NCBI GenBank assembly: GCA_011050075.1
Contig: DRGK01000004.1
Span: forward strand, 1 to 42,914
Direction of reading: 5' to 3'
DNA length: 42,914 bases
Origin: Candidatus Jorgensenbacteria bacterium
GTDB taxonomy: Bacteria; Patescibacteriota; Minisyncoccia; UBA6257; GWB1-50-10
Under the pieces are notes generated by a model. That model did not search any database. It worked only from the letters and a program-made list of their open reading frames with translations, and had not been told where the DNA came from. The position numbers were made by a program, and so were the translations under genes. Of this stretch, positions 17,811 to 26,231 are shown in pieces; position 1 is the first letter of the stretch; every line of letters begins with the position of its first letter.

Positions 17811-19274
17811 TTACTTCTTAATCGACAAAGCGATTAGTTTTAATTCATTCACCGTACTTTCCTTTAGTATGAGAAGAACCGCGAAGTAAACGAGCGCCGA
17901 GGTTATTATATTTAGAATGACATGAATGCCAAGCCAATTGATAATGAAGGTGAATATTCCCATAATTACGGCGGCGACGATTATTTTTTTTAGATATTTA
18001 AGAATTAAAAACTTGTTTACTTTTTTTATGATAACTATCAAGAAAAAGTTATAAAAAACCTGAACGGCGAAAGTGGCAATGGCGGCGCCTACTATCCCAT
18101 AGATTGGTATGAGAATAAAATTCAAAGCCACGTTGGCAATTGCTGATCCCACAACGAATTTGGTCATTTTTCTTTGTAGATCATAGGCGAGGATTGAATT
18201 CCCCAAGACATTTCCCACAAAAACAAAGATAATCGCGACTATGAGGATTTTAAAGGCGTTAACGCCTGGCAAATATTCCGCGCCAAAAACAATCTCTATA
18301 AGAGGAAAACCTAAAATGACCCCACCGACAGCTATCGGAAAAGCCATTAGGAGAACCACGGTTATTACTTTCTCCATGAGTTTTTTTGCTTTTTCGTGAT
18401 TATTTTCTCCGATTAACTTTGAAAGGGAAGGAAAAATACTTACAGCGATAATGGACGGTAGAATGTAAAGAAGTTGAACTATTCTCAATCCACCAGAATA
18501 AAACCCGATCTCCTCGGCGCTCCTAAACCAGCCGAGCATAATAATGTCTATATTGATCATAAATATCCCGAATATGCTAAAGAGGGCAATTGGCAATGCA
18601 GATTTTATTAAAGGCCTTATAAGTTGTTTTCTAAAATTGCTGACTACCCGCATAAACTCTTCTTTAAGAATAAATATTGCGGCGATGGTGCCAATACCAG
18701 CGCTTGCAACATAGCTTAAGGTAAATGCTTTGGCAGTGGCAGAGAAGTAGAGGATTATAAAACCAAAAACCGTTATAGCAATATTAGTTATAACAATAAT
18801 AAGCGCTTCAATTTCCATTTTGTTTTTAGCTCGCACAAAGGCGATAGTTAGGTCTCTTACTCCATCAAAAATCACTAGAAGAGCGACAAATGGGACTATT
18901 GCTTTTGCTGCTTCAATTCCCGAAAATTGAGGGGCTAGAAAAATTACCAAAAGCGAAGTTACGGCAAGGAGAATAATTTTCATCCAGAAAGTTGTTGCAA
19001 AATAATACGATCCTCTCCCCGGTTTTTTTGCTACCTCCCTCGTTAATATTGGAGATAGGCCGATGTCGGCAAAAACCGTGAAAAATCCGGCAAGCCCTAA
19101 AGCATAGGAAAAAACCCCGTATTCGGCCGCACCGAGCAGCCTGGCGGCGTAAATGATAATGAAAGCTCTAATGATGCGGCTACCCACTTGGCCGACACCG
19201 AGCCAGAAAACGTTTTTAGCTATTATCTGCTTAACGTTTTTGTTTTTGAAAAGGAAATCTTTAATTTTACTCAT
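17811..19274 (-). CDS. Wzx-type oligosaccharide flippase (MOP superfamily)
   Basis: The 487-residue protein is almost wholly membrane segments (about 12-14 helices) with a polysaccharide-export (Polysacc_synt) N-terminus: NVFWLGVGQVGSRIIRAF then IIYAARLLGAAEYGVFSYAL. It would flip the lipid-linked repeat unit from the cytoplasmic to the outer face. The gene overlaps the upstream phosphoglycosyltransferase gene by 8 nt, and asnB follows after 4 nt. No Wzy polymerase was found in the window, so the unit may be a single oligosaccharide, or the polymerase lies elsewhere. Confidence 0.9.
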   Translation of the reverse strand: MSKIKDFLFKNKNVKQIIAKNVFWLGVGQVGSRIIRAFIIIYAARLLGAAEYGVFSYALGLAGFFTVFADIGLSPILTREVAKKPGRGSYYFATTFWMKIILLAVTSLLVIFLAPQFSGIEAAKAIVPFVALLVIFDGVRDLTIAFVRAKNKMEIEALIIVITNIAITVFGFIILYFSATAKAFTLSYVASAGIGTIAAIFILKEEFMRVVSNFRKQLIRPLIKSALPIALFSIFGIFMINIDIIMLGWFRSAEEIGFYSGGLRIVQLLYILPSIIAVSIFPSLSKLIGENNHEKAKKLMEKVITVVLLMAFPIAVGGVILGFPLIEIVFGAEYLPGVNAFKILIVAIIFVFVGNVLGNSILAYDLQRKMTKFVVGSAIANVALNFILIPIYGIVGAAIATFAVQVFYNFFLIVIIKKVNKFLILKYLKKIIVAAVIMGIFTFIINWLGIHVILNIITSALVYFAVLLILKESTVNELKLIALSIKK

Positions 19275-20586
19275 ATCGTACGGTGAAAAAGTAGCGAATT
19301 GTTCTGATAAGAATTATCAGATCGAGCAGTAGCGACCGATGTTTGATGTAATAGATATCGTAACGTAGCTTTTCCCGCGCCTCTTCCAGTGAGGCGCTCG
19401 GTCGATAGTTCACCTGTGCCCAACCGGTAATGCCGGGCTTTACGATGTGCCGGATGTCGTAGTAAGGGAGGTCTTTGAACTGCTCTGCGAGCTCTACGCG
19501 TTCCGGTCGTGGACCTATAAATGAGATATTACCCTTCAGTACGTTCACAAGTTGCGGCAGCTCATCAAGATGGGTAATGCGCAGGAACTTACCAATTGGT
19601 GTTACGCGCACATCATTTTTTTCAGTCCAGAGAGGTCCGCTGTGATTTTCACGCATCGTGCGGAACTTGTACAATGTGAATGGTTTATTATTCCTTCCGG
19701 CGCGCTCCGCAGCATACAGTATTGGTCCCGTTGAGGACAGTTTAATAAGGATAGCGCTGAGAAGCATTAGTGGCAGAAGTACTACGAATAGAATTGCTGA
19801 AAATAATATATCAATAATCCGCTTAACTCTTTCGTAAAGCGGCCGGTGTGCTGATATGTTTTCCATGAACCACCCCTCTCTAAGTTCTTCAAGTGGTATT
19901 TTTTCAAATACGTTCTCATAGAAGTGCCAAAAATCGGTTACGTTTATCTCATGCGCTAAAAGTTTGTAAATAAGACGTGTGCTCGGAGTACCTTGTTCAA
20001 GGTGATTTTGAATTACGAGGTGGTGAACGTTATGTTTAGTAATTGCTTCTCGTATCATGCCGGGGTCAATACTTATAACATTCTTAATCCACTCGGCAAT
20101 CCGGTAGCCGATATGAGGATGCATCTCAATGTGCTTTATTGTTTGTTGTATTAGCGGGGAATCTCCGAGAATGATAATTTTCTCTGCACCGGATGAGAAT
20201 ACAGTAAACACTATTAGACGATGCCAACTATACGACAGTATTAAAAATATAAATGCGAAAAGTGCAAAGTTCGTTTTTGGAGTAAGGCCGAACGTATCTG
20301 GAAAGAGGTAGAAAGCCGTAACGGAGAGAAATCCGGATGTGACAACTGCGTAAACAACCGTCTTGAGAAGTTCTGGGGCACGGCTGGTTTTATACTGATA
20401 TAGATTGAAGAGGTAAAAGACGAATATCCACAACAGGAAAATAATTGAGAATGGAACGAAGTGTGCTTCCCAACGCGATGTGAAATCAACGCCGGCGTAC
20501 CGGATGAACAGAGTAGAAATAAGTGAGAGGTAAAGCAACCCGACGTCTCCAAGAAATAGTACAAGTTTTTTAAACAAGCTGGACAT
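19267..20586 (-). CDS. Polyprenyl glycosylphosphotransferase (WbaP/initiating transferase)
   Basis: The 439-residue protein has N-terminal membrane helices (about 5-130), a Rossmann-like central region, and the C-terminal bacterial sugar transferase domain. The latter shows RVKRIIDILFSAILFVVLLP as the re-entrant membrane helix, then GPILYAAERAGRN, FTLYKFRTM, THLDELPQL and FIGPRPERVE. These enzymes transfer a sugar 1-phosphate from a UDP-sugar to undecaprenyl phosphate and start glycan assembly. It is followed by the flippase and preceded by an epimerase gene 5 nt away. The sugar is not decidable, but the adjacent 4-epimerase could supply UDP-Gal or UDP-GalNAc. Confidence 0.9.
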   Translation of the reverse strand: MSSLFKKLVLFLGDVGLLYLSLISTLFIRYAGVDFTSRWEAHFVPFSIIFLLWIFVFYLFNLYQYKTSRAPELLKTVVYAVVTSGFLSVTAFYLFPDTFGLTPKTNFALFAFIFLILSYSWHRLIVFTVFSSGAEKIIILGDSPLIQQTIKHIEMHPHIGYRIAEWIKNVISIDPGMIREAITKHNVHHLVIQNHLEQGTPSTRLIYKLLAHEINVTDFWHFYENVFEKIPLEELREGWFMENISAHRPLYERVKRIIDILFSAILFVVLLPLMLLSAILIKLSSTGPILYAAERAGRNNKPFTLYKFRTMRENHSGPLWTEKNDVRVTPIGKFLRITHLDELPQLVNVLKGNISFIGPRPERVELAEQFKDLPYYDIRHIVKPGITGWAQVNYRPSASLEEAREKLRYDIYYIKHRSLLLDLIILIRTIRYFFTVRYE

Positions 20587-20591
20587 GATGA

Positions 20592-21503
20592 TTAATAAGA
20601 AGCAATAGTTTTTTCAATACCATCTTCAAAATCAGTTACCGGTTGCCAACCGAGCTCGTTGTGTGCTGCAGAAGTGCTCAGTGCACTCCTAAGCATTTCT
20701 CCTGCACGTACGGGCGCGTACTGCGGATGTTGTGTGTACTCTAATGCACGAGCAATAGTATCGAATACCACCTGGTCTTTTATTTCTTCTCCGCGTCCCA
20801 GATTTACGAGAATATTTTTATCACAATCGAGTGCGCGCATATTTGCATCCACGATATCCTCCACGTATACGTAGTCGCGTGTTTTATTCCCATCACCGAA
20901 GATAATAGGCTGTTTATTCTGCTTCATGGTTTCTGCAAAAATAGCGATAACCCCAGCTTCACCGTGGGGGTTTTGGCGTGGTCCATATACATTAGCATAA
21001 CGAAAGATAACATACGGTAAGCTGTATTCCTTTCCATAGTAGCGAATTACGCGCTCTGCGAGAAGTTTTGAGAGACCATATGGTGATGGGGGCTGTGCTT
21101 CCACGGTTTCTGGCGTAGGAATGTGCTCAATATCTCCATATATAGCACCACCTGTAGAGGAAAAGATGAACTTTTGCAGGCCGTGTGCAACCCCAGCGAC
21201 CAGTAGATTCACTGTGCCGACCACATTGACTTCCAGTGTTTCCGCGGGGTTTTCGACTGACTCAGTAACACTCGCAAGCGCCGCGTGGTGGTTTACAATA
21301 TCTGGCTTCTCTTTGCTGAATATGCGAGCAACCCGTTTCGTGTCGCGTATATCTGCTTTATAAAATACTGCATTTTTGTGCACATTATTACGTGTTCCTG
21401 TAGTAAGATTGTCGATAATAACAACTTCGTACCCCTTATTGAGGCACGCGTCTGCAATATGAGACCCAATAAATCCGGCTCCACCGGTAATGAGTATTTT
21501 CAT
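20592..21503 (-). CDS. NAD-dependent UDP-sugar 4-epimerase (GalE-like)
   Basis: From the ATG at 21503 the protein has 303 residues: NAD-binding MKILITGGAGFIGSHIADAC, IIDNLTTG, the SDR catalytic region FSSTGGAIYGD with PSPYGLSK (YxxxK), and RYANVYGPRQNP. It is of the extended SDR family that epimerises UDP-Glc/UDP-GlcNAc at C4. The frame extends seven codons to 21524, but the -10 box sits there. TACAAT (21515-21520) with an upstream TG ends 11 nt before this ATG, so the mRNA would be nearly leaderless. It leads the minus-strand glycan-export operon (epimerase, WbaP-like, flippase, asnB). Confidence 0.9.
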   Translation of the reverse strand: MKILITGGAGFIGSHIADACLNKGYEVVIIDNLTTGTRNNVHKNAVFYKADIRDTKRVARIFSKEKPDIVNHHAALASVTESVENPAETLEVNVVGTVNLLVAGVAHGLQKFIFSSTGGAIYGDIEHIPTPETVEAQPPSPYGLSKLLAERVIRYYGKEYSLPYVIFRYANVYGPRQNPHGEAGVIAIFAETMKQNKQPIIFGDGNKTRDYVYVEDIVDANMRALDCDKNILVNLGRGEEIKDQVVFDTIARALEYTQHPQYAPVRAGEMLRSALSTSAAHNELGWQPVTDFEDGIEKTIASY

Positions 21504-21514
21504 AGTCGCTTGAG

Positions 21515-21523
21515 ATTGTACCA
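21515..21523 (-). promoter_or_regulatory. Extended -10 promoter for the epimerase operon
   Basis: On the minus strand, TGGTACAAT matches an extended -10 (TGnTACAAT) with no good -35. It ends 11 nt before the ATG at 21503, predicting a 5' leader of about 4-5 nt. Confidence 0.55.
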
Positions 21524-21550
21524 CTTCCTTGGTAATCAGGGAAGATTACG

Positions 21551-21578
21551 TTGACTTTGGTATGCTCGATGGTATAGT
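21551..21578 (+). promoter_or_regulatory. Promoter for the DsbA-like gene
   Basis: TTGACT (21551-21556) and TATAGT (21573-21578) are spaced by 16 nt. The -10 ends 7 nt before the ATG at 21586, so transcription would begin at or next to the start codon (leaderless). It faces away from the epimerase promoter. Confidence 0.65.
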
Positions 21579-21585
21579 GCGTATC

Positions 21586-22299
21586 ATGACAAACAGTAAC
21601 TCAAAACGGCGAGATTACTTTTTACCTGCAAGTATTCTTATTGCCGCAGTATTAGTATCAGGCGCAGTGATTTATAATGCGGGCAAGGGTACAGGAGAAC
21701 CCGAAAAGGCTGCAGTGCCGGTTAATACGAACAATCCAGCTGCGAACGTGGCTGCGGTGACTGCGGATGACCATATTAGCGGGTCGCTCGGTGCTCAAAT
21801 CACTATCGTAGAATTTTCCGACCTTGAGTGCCCATTCTGTAAAGGTTTTCATGAGACGATGCAGCGTATAGTAGATGACTATGACGGACAGGTTGCATGG
21901 GTGTATCGTCATTTTCCACTAGACAATCTTCATTCTAAAGCACGTAAAGAAGCAGAGGCTACGGAGTGTGCCGGTGAACTGGGAGGCAATGAAGGATTTT
22001 GGCGATATATAGACCGCCTGTTTGAAATTACGCCATCAAACGATGGTCTCGACCTTAGCCTCTTACCACAGATTGCTGAAGATGTTGGACTCAACCGAGC
22101 AGATTTTGAATTGTGTTTGGAGAGTGGTAAGTATGCAAATCATATAGAAGCAGATTACCAAGACGCGGTACAGTCCGGTGGTCAGGGAACTCCGTACTCA
22201 GTGGTTATTACGAATGACGGTGAGTATCAAACTATTCCGGGCGCATTGCCATATGAACGCATTAAACTCTACATTGACGAAGTATTAGCGTCACAGTAG
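21586..22299 (+). CDS. Membrane-anchored DsbA-family thiol oxidoreductase
   Basis: This protein of 237 residues has an N-terminal anchor (residues about 11-30) and a thioredoxin fold with active site CPFC (82-85) in EFSDLECPFCKGF. A second motif GTPYSVVI supplies the cis-Pro region. This is a BdbD/DsbA-type thioredoxin that would catalyse disulphide formation in exported proteins; the Cys-rich surface proteins further along are plausible substrates. The ORF can be extended to 21529 but the promoter lies there. The ATG at 21586 gives MTNSNSKRRDYFLPAS. The next small gene starts 1 nt after its stop. Confidence 0.9.
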   Translation: MTNSNSKRRDYFLPASILIAAVLVSGAVIYNAGKGTGEPEKAAVPVNTNNPAANVAAVTADDHISGSLGAQITIVEFSDLECPFCKGFHETMQRIVDDYDGQVAWVYRHFPLDNLHSKARKEAEATECAGELGGNEGFWRYIDRLFEITPSNDGLDLSLLPQIAEDVGLNRADFELCLESGKYANHIEADYQDAVQSGGQGTPYSVVITNDGEYQTIPGALPYERIKLYIDEVLASQ

Positions 22300-22300
22300 T

Positions 22301-22465
22301 ATGCGTTGGAATTACTGGGTACTTATTGGTCTCGGACTGTGGTCTATACTATCACCATGGATACTCGGATTTTCTAGTCTAAACTTAGTAACCTGGAATA
22401 GCATCACAGTGGGAAGCTTGGTAGTTGTCTTTGTTCTTTGGAACCTTGCGCCACCTGAAAATTGA
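22301..22465 (+). CDS. SPW-repeat mini membrane protein (54 aa)
   Basis: This short frame begins one base after the DsbA-like stop and encodes 54 residues. The sequence contains LSPWILGFSSLN and NSITVGSLVVVFVLW, matching the SPW repeat: a hydrophobic segment, SPW-(I/V)-x-G-F, then a second hydrophobic segment. It predicts two short membrane helices joined by a loop. Its function is unknown; it probably co-transcribes with the DsbA-like gene. The tight spacing and family match support it despite its length. Confidence 0.75.
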   Translation: MRWNYWVLIGLGLWSILSPWILGFSSLNLVTWNSITVGSLVVVFVLWNLAPPEN

Positions 22466-22525
22466 GCAGAAGTATGGTAGAATGGAGGCAAAGGTCGTTT
22501 CATAAAGAAATGGACAAAGAGATTT

Positions 22526-22804
22526 ATGTTTTTTAAGTTTCTAAAAGGTCGCTTATCTAGTAAGACAAACGACAAAAATACTATGGACACCACACAAATG
22601 CCTGATACGCCTGTGACTCCTACACCAGGAGAAGGTGATGTTTCACCAGCGGTTCCAGCAGCTACACCGAGTCCAGATGGACAGCCGGCTGAGCCGCAGA
22701 CGGAACCGTCTACACCACAGCCTGAAGCAGCTCCGGAGTCCCAGCCAGAGCAGCCAGCTGCTCCTATGGGAACTGAGCCGCAGACACCTGGACAAGCGGG
22801 TTAG
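22526..22804 (+). CDS. Proline/glutamate/threonine-rich low-complexity protein
   Basis: This 92-residue protein has a short basic start (MFFKFLKGRLSSK) and then a P/E/T/Q/A-rich low-complexity body with repeats such as PEAAPESQPEQPAAP. No domain is recognised. The bias is against a random frame, and a terminator follows 20 nt after its stop, so expression is likely. It may be a disordered linker-like or cell-surface protein; there is no signal peptide. It is separated from SPW by 60 nt. Confidence 0.55.
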   Translation: MFFKFLKGRLSSKTNDKNTMDTTQMPDTPVTPTPGEGDVSPAVPAATPSPDGQPAEPQTEPSTPQPEAAPESQPEQPAAPMGTEPQTPGQAG

Positions 22805-22824
22805 TAGATAAATGATATGCAATT

Positions 22825-22857
22825 AAACCCCTCCGCACTTTTTCGGAGGGGTTTTGC
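22825..22857 (+). terminator. Intrinsic terminator after the Pro-rich gene
   Basis: AAACCCCTCCG (22825-22835) pairs with CGGAGGGGTTT (22844-22854), with an 8-nt loop and TTTT after the stem. It separates the DsbA-like operon from the tRNA-Thr gene. Confidence 0.85.
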
Positions 22858-22930
22858 GCCCACGTAAGTAAAACTTGCGTGACTGGCACTCGGAAGAAAT
22901 AGAAACTCCGTTTCAACTTCTTCCTCGTTT

Positions 22931-23003
22931 GCCCACGTAGCTCAGTTGGCAGAGCGATACTCCCGTAAAGTATAGGCCGTCGGTTCGATCCCGACCGTGG
23001 GCT
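22931..23003 (+). tRNA. tRNA-Thr (anticodon CGT), with C at position 33
   Basis: A 73-nt cloverleaf folds well: acceptor GCCCACG/CGTGGGC, D-arm GCTC/GAGC, anticodon stem ATACT/AGTAT, T-arm GTCGG-TTCGATC-CCGAC. The 7-nt anticodon loop CCCGTAA places CGT at 34-36 (reads ACG, Thr) with C at 33 where T is nearly universal. The discriminator is T and no CCA is encoded. The prfB gene begins two bases after it, or inside it if GTG at 22997 were used. Confidence 0.85.
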
Positions 23004-23005
23004 CA

Positions 23006-23716
23006 GTGAATTACAACCCAGACATTATTCATATCTCGGTATACGCCGGTGCTGGCGGCGAGGATGCAAAAGATTTTGCACGGATGCTCTTGCGCATGTA
23101 CCGTAGGTTTGCGGAGAAGAAGAAATGGAAGGTGAGGTATGTGCATGACGATACAATAGAAGTCCGCGGAAAAGGCACATATGACCGTCTTCGAGAAGAA
23201 GCAGGCGTGCACCGATTGGTGCGTATTTCCCCTTTTGATGCAAAGAAGCTTCGCCATACCTCGTTCGCGCTCGTGGAAGTATTGCCGGAACTTCATTATG
23301 TGAAAGCATCACAGGTGCATATTCCTGATAAGGATTTGAAAGTAAGTTTTTTCCGTTCGTCAGGCCCCGGTGGCCAGAATGTTAATAAGGTTGAGACAGC
23401 GGTGCGTGTAGTACATATACCGACCGGCATGAGTGCTTCTTCTCAAGTGGAACGTTCGCAGGCGGGGAATCGGGAACACGCCATGAGTTTACTAAAAGCT
23501 AAGTTAGTAAAGCTCATGGAAGAAAAGCGCGAAGAAGATCTAGGTAAATTGCGCGTGAAGGTGACACCTGAGTGGGGACATGAGATTCGTTCATATGTGC
23601 TTCATCCATATAAAATGCTTCGCGATGAGCGGCTGGGAATTAAAATAACAAAGGTAGAGGATGTACTCAATGGGGATTTGGACTTATTGATTACAAAATC
23701 TAAGAAGGTACAATAA
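23006..23716 (+). CDS. prfB: Peptide chain release factor 2 lacking domain 1
   Basis: The protein has 236 residues from the GTG at 23006 (a GTG at 22997 lies inside the tRNA, and an in-frame TAG at 22973 closes the frame). It begins directly at domain 2: ISVYAGAGGEDAKDFARML, then GVHRLVRISPFDAKKLRHTS with the RF2 SPF anticodon-like tripeptide (75-77), and RSSGPGGQNVNKVETAVR with the GGQ (122-124) catalytic loop of domain 3. The whole N-terminal domain 1 (about 100+ residues in E. coli RF2, 365 total) is absent. SPF means it reads UAA/UGA, consistent with TGA stops here. It forms an operon with ftsE-ftsX, as in many bacteria. Confidence 0.9.
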   Translation: MNYNPDIIHISVYAGAGGEDAKDFARMLLRMYRRFAEKKKWKVRYVHDDTIEVRGKGTYDRLREEAGVHRLVRISPFDAKKLRHTSFALVEVLPELHYVKASQVHIPDKDLKVSFFRSSGPGGQNVNKVETAVRVVHIPTGMSASSQVERSQAGNREHAMSLLKAKLVKLMEEKREEDLGKLRVKVTPEWGHEIRSYVLHPYKMLRDERLGIKITKVEDVLNGDLDLLITKSKKVQ

Positions 23717-23729
23717 GGTAAGTGCTCAT

Positions 23730-24419
23730 ATGATAGTTTTTAAGAACGTCAGTAAAATCTACCACCAGAATGGCCGTGAATCGATAGCCCTGGATAAAGT
23801 TACGTTTAAAATTCAGCCGAATGAGTTCGTGTCTGTTGTAGGTCGTTCCGGTGCTGGTAAGTCCACTATTATTCGCTTACTGACCGGAGAAGAGAAGCCC
23901 TCAAAAGGGCAAGTTTTTTTTGGATCGTACGAGGTGGATAAGTTGAAGTCTAGTGAGTTACCGGAGTTTCGCCGCAATATCGGTGTCGTGTTTCAAGACT
24001 TCCGTCTACTTGAGAAAAAAACAGCATTTGAAAATGTTTCATTTGTACTTGAAGTGGAAGGAGTTCCGCAGCAAGAAATTAATGAAATTGTTCCTCAGGT
24101 ACTCAATTTAGTGGGTTTAAAAGATAAGATGTTTAGACTGCCGGCAGAACTCTCCGGTGGTGAACGGCAACGTGTGGCAATTGCCCGAGCAATGATTAAC
24201 CGACCGGAGGTTATTATCGCTGATGAGCCGACTGGAAATCTCGACCCGCTTAATAAGTGGGAAGTCATCAAGCTCCTGACCAAGATTAATGAGCTGGGCA
24301 GCACTATACTATTGGCCACACATGATAAAGAAATTATAAATTCACTGGGGCAGCGTGTCATAACCCTCAGTGACGGTCAGGTTATCAAAGACGAAGCGAG
24401 CGGTAAATTTATTGTATAA
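23730..24419 (+). CDS. ftsE: Cell-division ABC transporter ATPase FtsE
   Basis: This is a 229-residue ABC ATPase: Walker [10 protein letters not shown] (38-46), Q-loop VVFQDFRLL, signature [14 protein letters not shown] (140-153), Walker [13 protein letters not shown] (160-171) and switch His in LLATHDKEI. FtsE drives FtsX to regulate peptidoglycan hydrolases at the division site. Its length and the [10 protein letters not shown] stretch fit FtsE. The gene starts 13 nt after prfB and ftsX follows 5 nt after its stop. Confidence 0.97.
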   Translation: MIVFKNVSKIYHQNGRESIALDKVTFKIQPNEFVSVVGRSGAGKSTIIRLLTGEEKPSKGQVFFGSYEVDKLKSSELPEFRRNIGVVFQDFRLLEKKTAFENVSFVLEVEGVPQQEINEIVPQVLNLVGLKDKMFRLPAELSGGERQRVAIARAMINRPEVIIADEPTGNLDPLNKWEVIKLLTKINELGSTILLATHDKEIINSLGQRVITLSDGQVIKDEASGKFIV

Positions 24420-24424
24420 ATACC

Positions 24425-25330
24425 ATGATTACGATTTGGCGCATTATTAAATACGGATTTCAGAATTTGTTGCGTAACAAGTGGCTGTCGATTTCGACAG
24501 TGAGTATTATGATATTAACCCTCGTGGTGTTTGAGGGCGTGGTGCTCTTTAATGTGTTTTCCACGAACGCGATTGAGGCGGTTAAGGATAAGGTTGATAT
24601 CAGCGTCTACTTTAGAAGTAATGTTGCTGAGGACGATGTACTGAACGTGAAGCAAATTTTAGAGAGCTTTGATGAAGTAAAGGAAGTTGAGTATGTCTCC
24701 CGTGATGAGGCGCTGAAGCGCTTCAAGGAGAACCATGCTGGAGATGAGGTTATTACGCAAACTTTGGAGGAGCTTGATAGTAATCCTCTCTTAGCATCAC
24801 TGAATGTACGAGCGCTGGAGTTGAGTCAATACGACGCAATTGCTTCATATTTGAGCTCAGCATCTCTTAATGGAATGGTGGAAAAAGTTACGTATGCTCA
24901 GAACGAACTAGTTATTAAGCGCCTTGAATCAATTGTTGGTGGTTTAAATACTGCTATTTTAGTGCTGACGTTATTCTTAGCATTCTTATCGGTTATGGTG
25001 ACATTTAACACGATTAGCTTAGCGATATTTTCTAATAAGGAGCAGATAGCGATTATGCGTATCATTGGTGCTGATAATAAGTTTATTAGGGGTCCGTACA
25101 TTATTGAGGGCTTTATGTACGGAGTTGTCGGTGCGGTGATTAGTATAATGCTGTACATCCCTATAGTAAGTGCCGCTACGCCGGCGCTGGCTAATTTTGT
25201 GCCGTCGTTTAGTTTAGAAGAATACTTTAACAACAACATCGGATATCTACTGATGTATCAACTCTTTGTCGGTGCCGGTCTTGGTGTGCTCTCAAGCGTC
25301 GTTGCAATACGTCGCTATCTGAAATCTTAA
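24425..25330 (+). CDS. ftsX: Cell-division ABC transporter permease FtsX
   Basis: The 301-residue membrane protein has the FtsX layout: N-terminal helix (about 22-44, NKWLSISTVSIMILTLVVF), an external domain (about 45-165) with DVEEVEYVSRDEALKRF-like content, then three C-terminal helices starting with TAILVLTLFLAFLSVMVTF. ILVLTLFLAF is followed by MRIIGADNKFIRGPYIIEG, a coupling-loop feature. It partners FtsE in the division complex. A terminator lies at its 3' end. Confidence 0.95.
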   Translation: MITIWRIIKYGFQNLLRNKWLSISTVSIMILTLVVFEGVVLFNVFSTNAIEAVKDKVDISVYFRSNVAEDDVLNVKQILESFDEVKEVEYVSRDEALKRFKENHAGDEVITQTLEELDSNPLLASLNVRALELSQYDAIASYLSSASLNGMVEKVTYAQNELVIKRLESIVGGLNTAILVLTLFLAFLSVMVTFNTISLAIFSNKEQIAIMRIIGADNKFIRGPYIIEGFMYGVVGAVISIMLYIPIVSAATPALANFVPSFSLEEYFNNNIGYLLMYQLFVGAGLGVLSSVVAIRRYLKS

Positions 25331-25357
25331 AACACCCGCTATTCAACGGGTGTTTTT
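25329..25357. terminator. Bidirectional terminator between ftsX and the EEP gene
   Basis: AAAACACCCG and CGGGTGTTTT flank an 8-nt loop; A-runs and T-runs make it work in both directions. It overlaps the ends of the convergent ftsX and EEP genes. Confidence 0.85.
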
Positions 25358-26105
25358 AGTTGTAAATTCTTTTAATTTCTGCAACTACTGCACAGTGATC
25401 ACTGACGCCGCATTGGAGAGACACATTCTTAGTTTTGTAATGAGGAGTACTGAATAGTCCGTCTACCATAAGCGTGAGCGGTCTGGCGCGATGTAGTGTG
25501 CCGTCAATGCTCGTAGTGTACTGTTTTGGAATATTGTCTGTATATTGCTGTGCAATTGTGGTAAAAATTTCTCCACCGCGCGGTGCGTTAAAATCACCAC
25601 AGAACATAATGTCTTGTATATCAGCAAGAATGATTAAGAGTTTTTGAACTTCTTCTCTCTGGCGATCATTGGCTATTCCGTCTGGAGTCCAAGAAAAGTG
25701 TGTGGTGCCGATGGTAAATGCAGCACCGTTTTTTGTGACGGTGGTATAAAGCAGCATACGGTTTACCGTTTTCATATCTGCCCATACGAAGTTCGGAAGT
25801 GAATCTGGGTTGCCATAGTAGTAACGTATGGAGGGTTCAGTCATTGGCAGCGCGCTCATAATACCGATACCCATCGTCAAGGGTGTGCCAACTCCCTTTT
25901 CACCCTGGCCACGCAGAGTCATTGGCACGAACCGTGTCTTCATACCAAGTCCACGTTCAAAATGTGGTATATCCTTTTCAAACAGTTCCTGTATACACAC
26001 CACGTCCGGTTTACACTTTTGCAGGAAGTGGAGCACGAGATCAAGGTGCTTGCGTCCTTCAATATTAAGAGATACGAGCCGTATTGATGGATTTGTCACT
26101 GCCAT
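25356..26105 (-). CDS. Endonuclease/exonuclease/phosphatase (EEP) family protein
   Basis: The 249-residue protein shows the EEP superfamily motifs in order: VSLNIEG, VVCIQELF, GTTHFSW, FCGDFNAP and GVSDHCAVVAEI, with the metal ligands and catalytic His all present. The superfamily includes Mg-dependent nucleases and phosphatases (exonuclease III, sphingomyelinase, CCR4); the closest subgroup cannot be told from motifs. No signal peptide is visible. It is convergent with ftsX and shares its terminator. Confidence 0.9.
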   Translation of the reverse strand: MAVTNPSIRLVSLNIEGRKHLDLVLHFLQKCKPDVVCIQELFEKDIPHFERGLGMKTRFVPMTLRGQGEKGVGTPLTMGIGIMSALPMTEPSIRYYYGNPDSLPNFVWADMKTVNRMLLYTTVTKNGAAFTIGTTHFSWTPDGIANDRQREEVQKLLIILADIQDIMFCGDFNAPRGGEIFTTIAQQYTDNIPKQYTTSIDGTLHRARPLTLMVDGLFSTPHYKTKNVSLQCGVSDHCAVVAEIKRIYN

Positions 26106-26231
26106 GGTTATTTTTCTTCAAATTCAAATGGAATACTTATTCCTTTTCCATCACATTCGTTTGGGATGATGCGTGTGATTAGAAGTATGATATTGATGAG
26201 AGTATTATATGGGTAATAACTAAAGAACACC

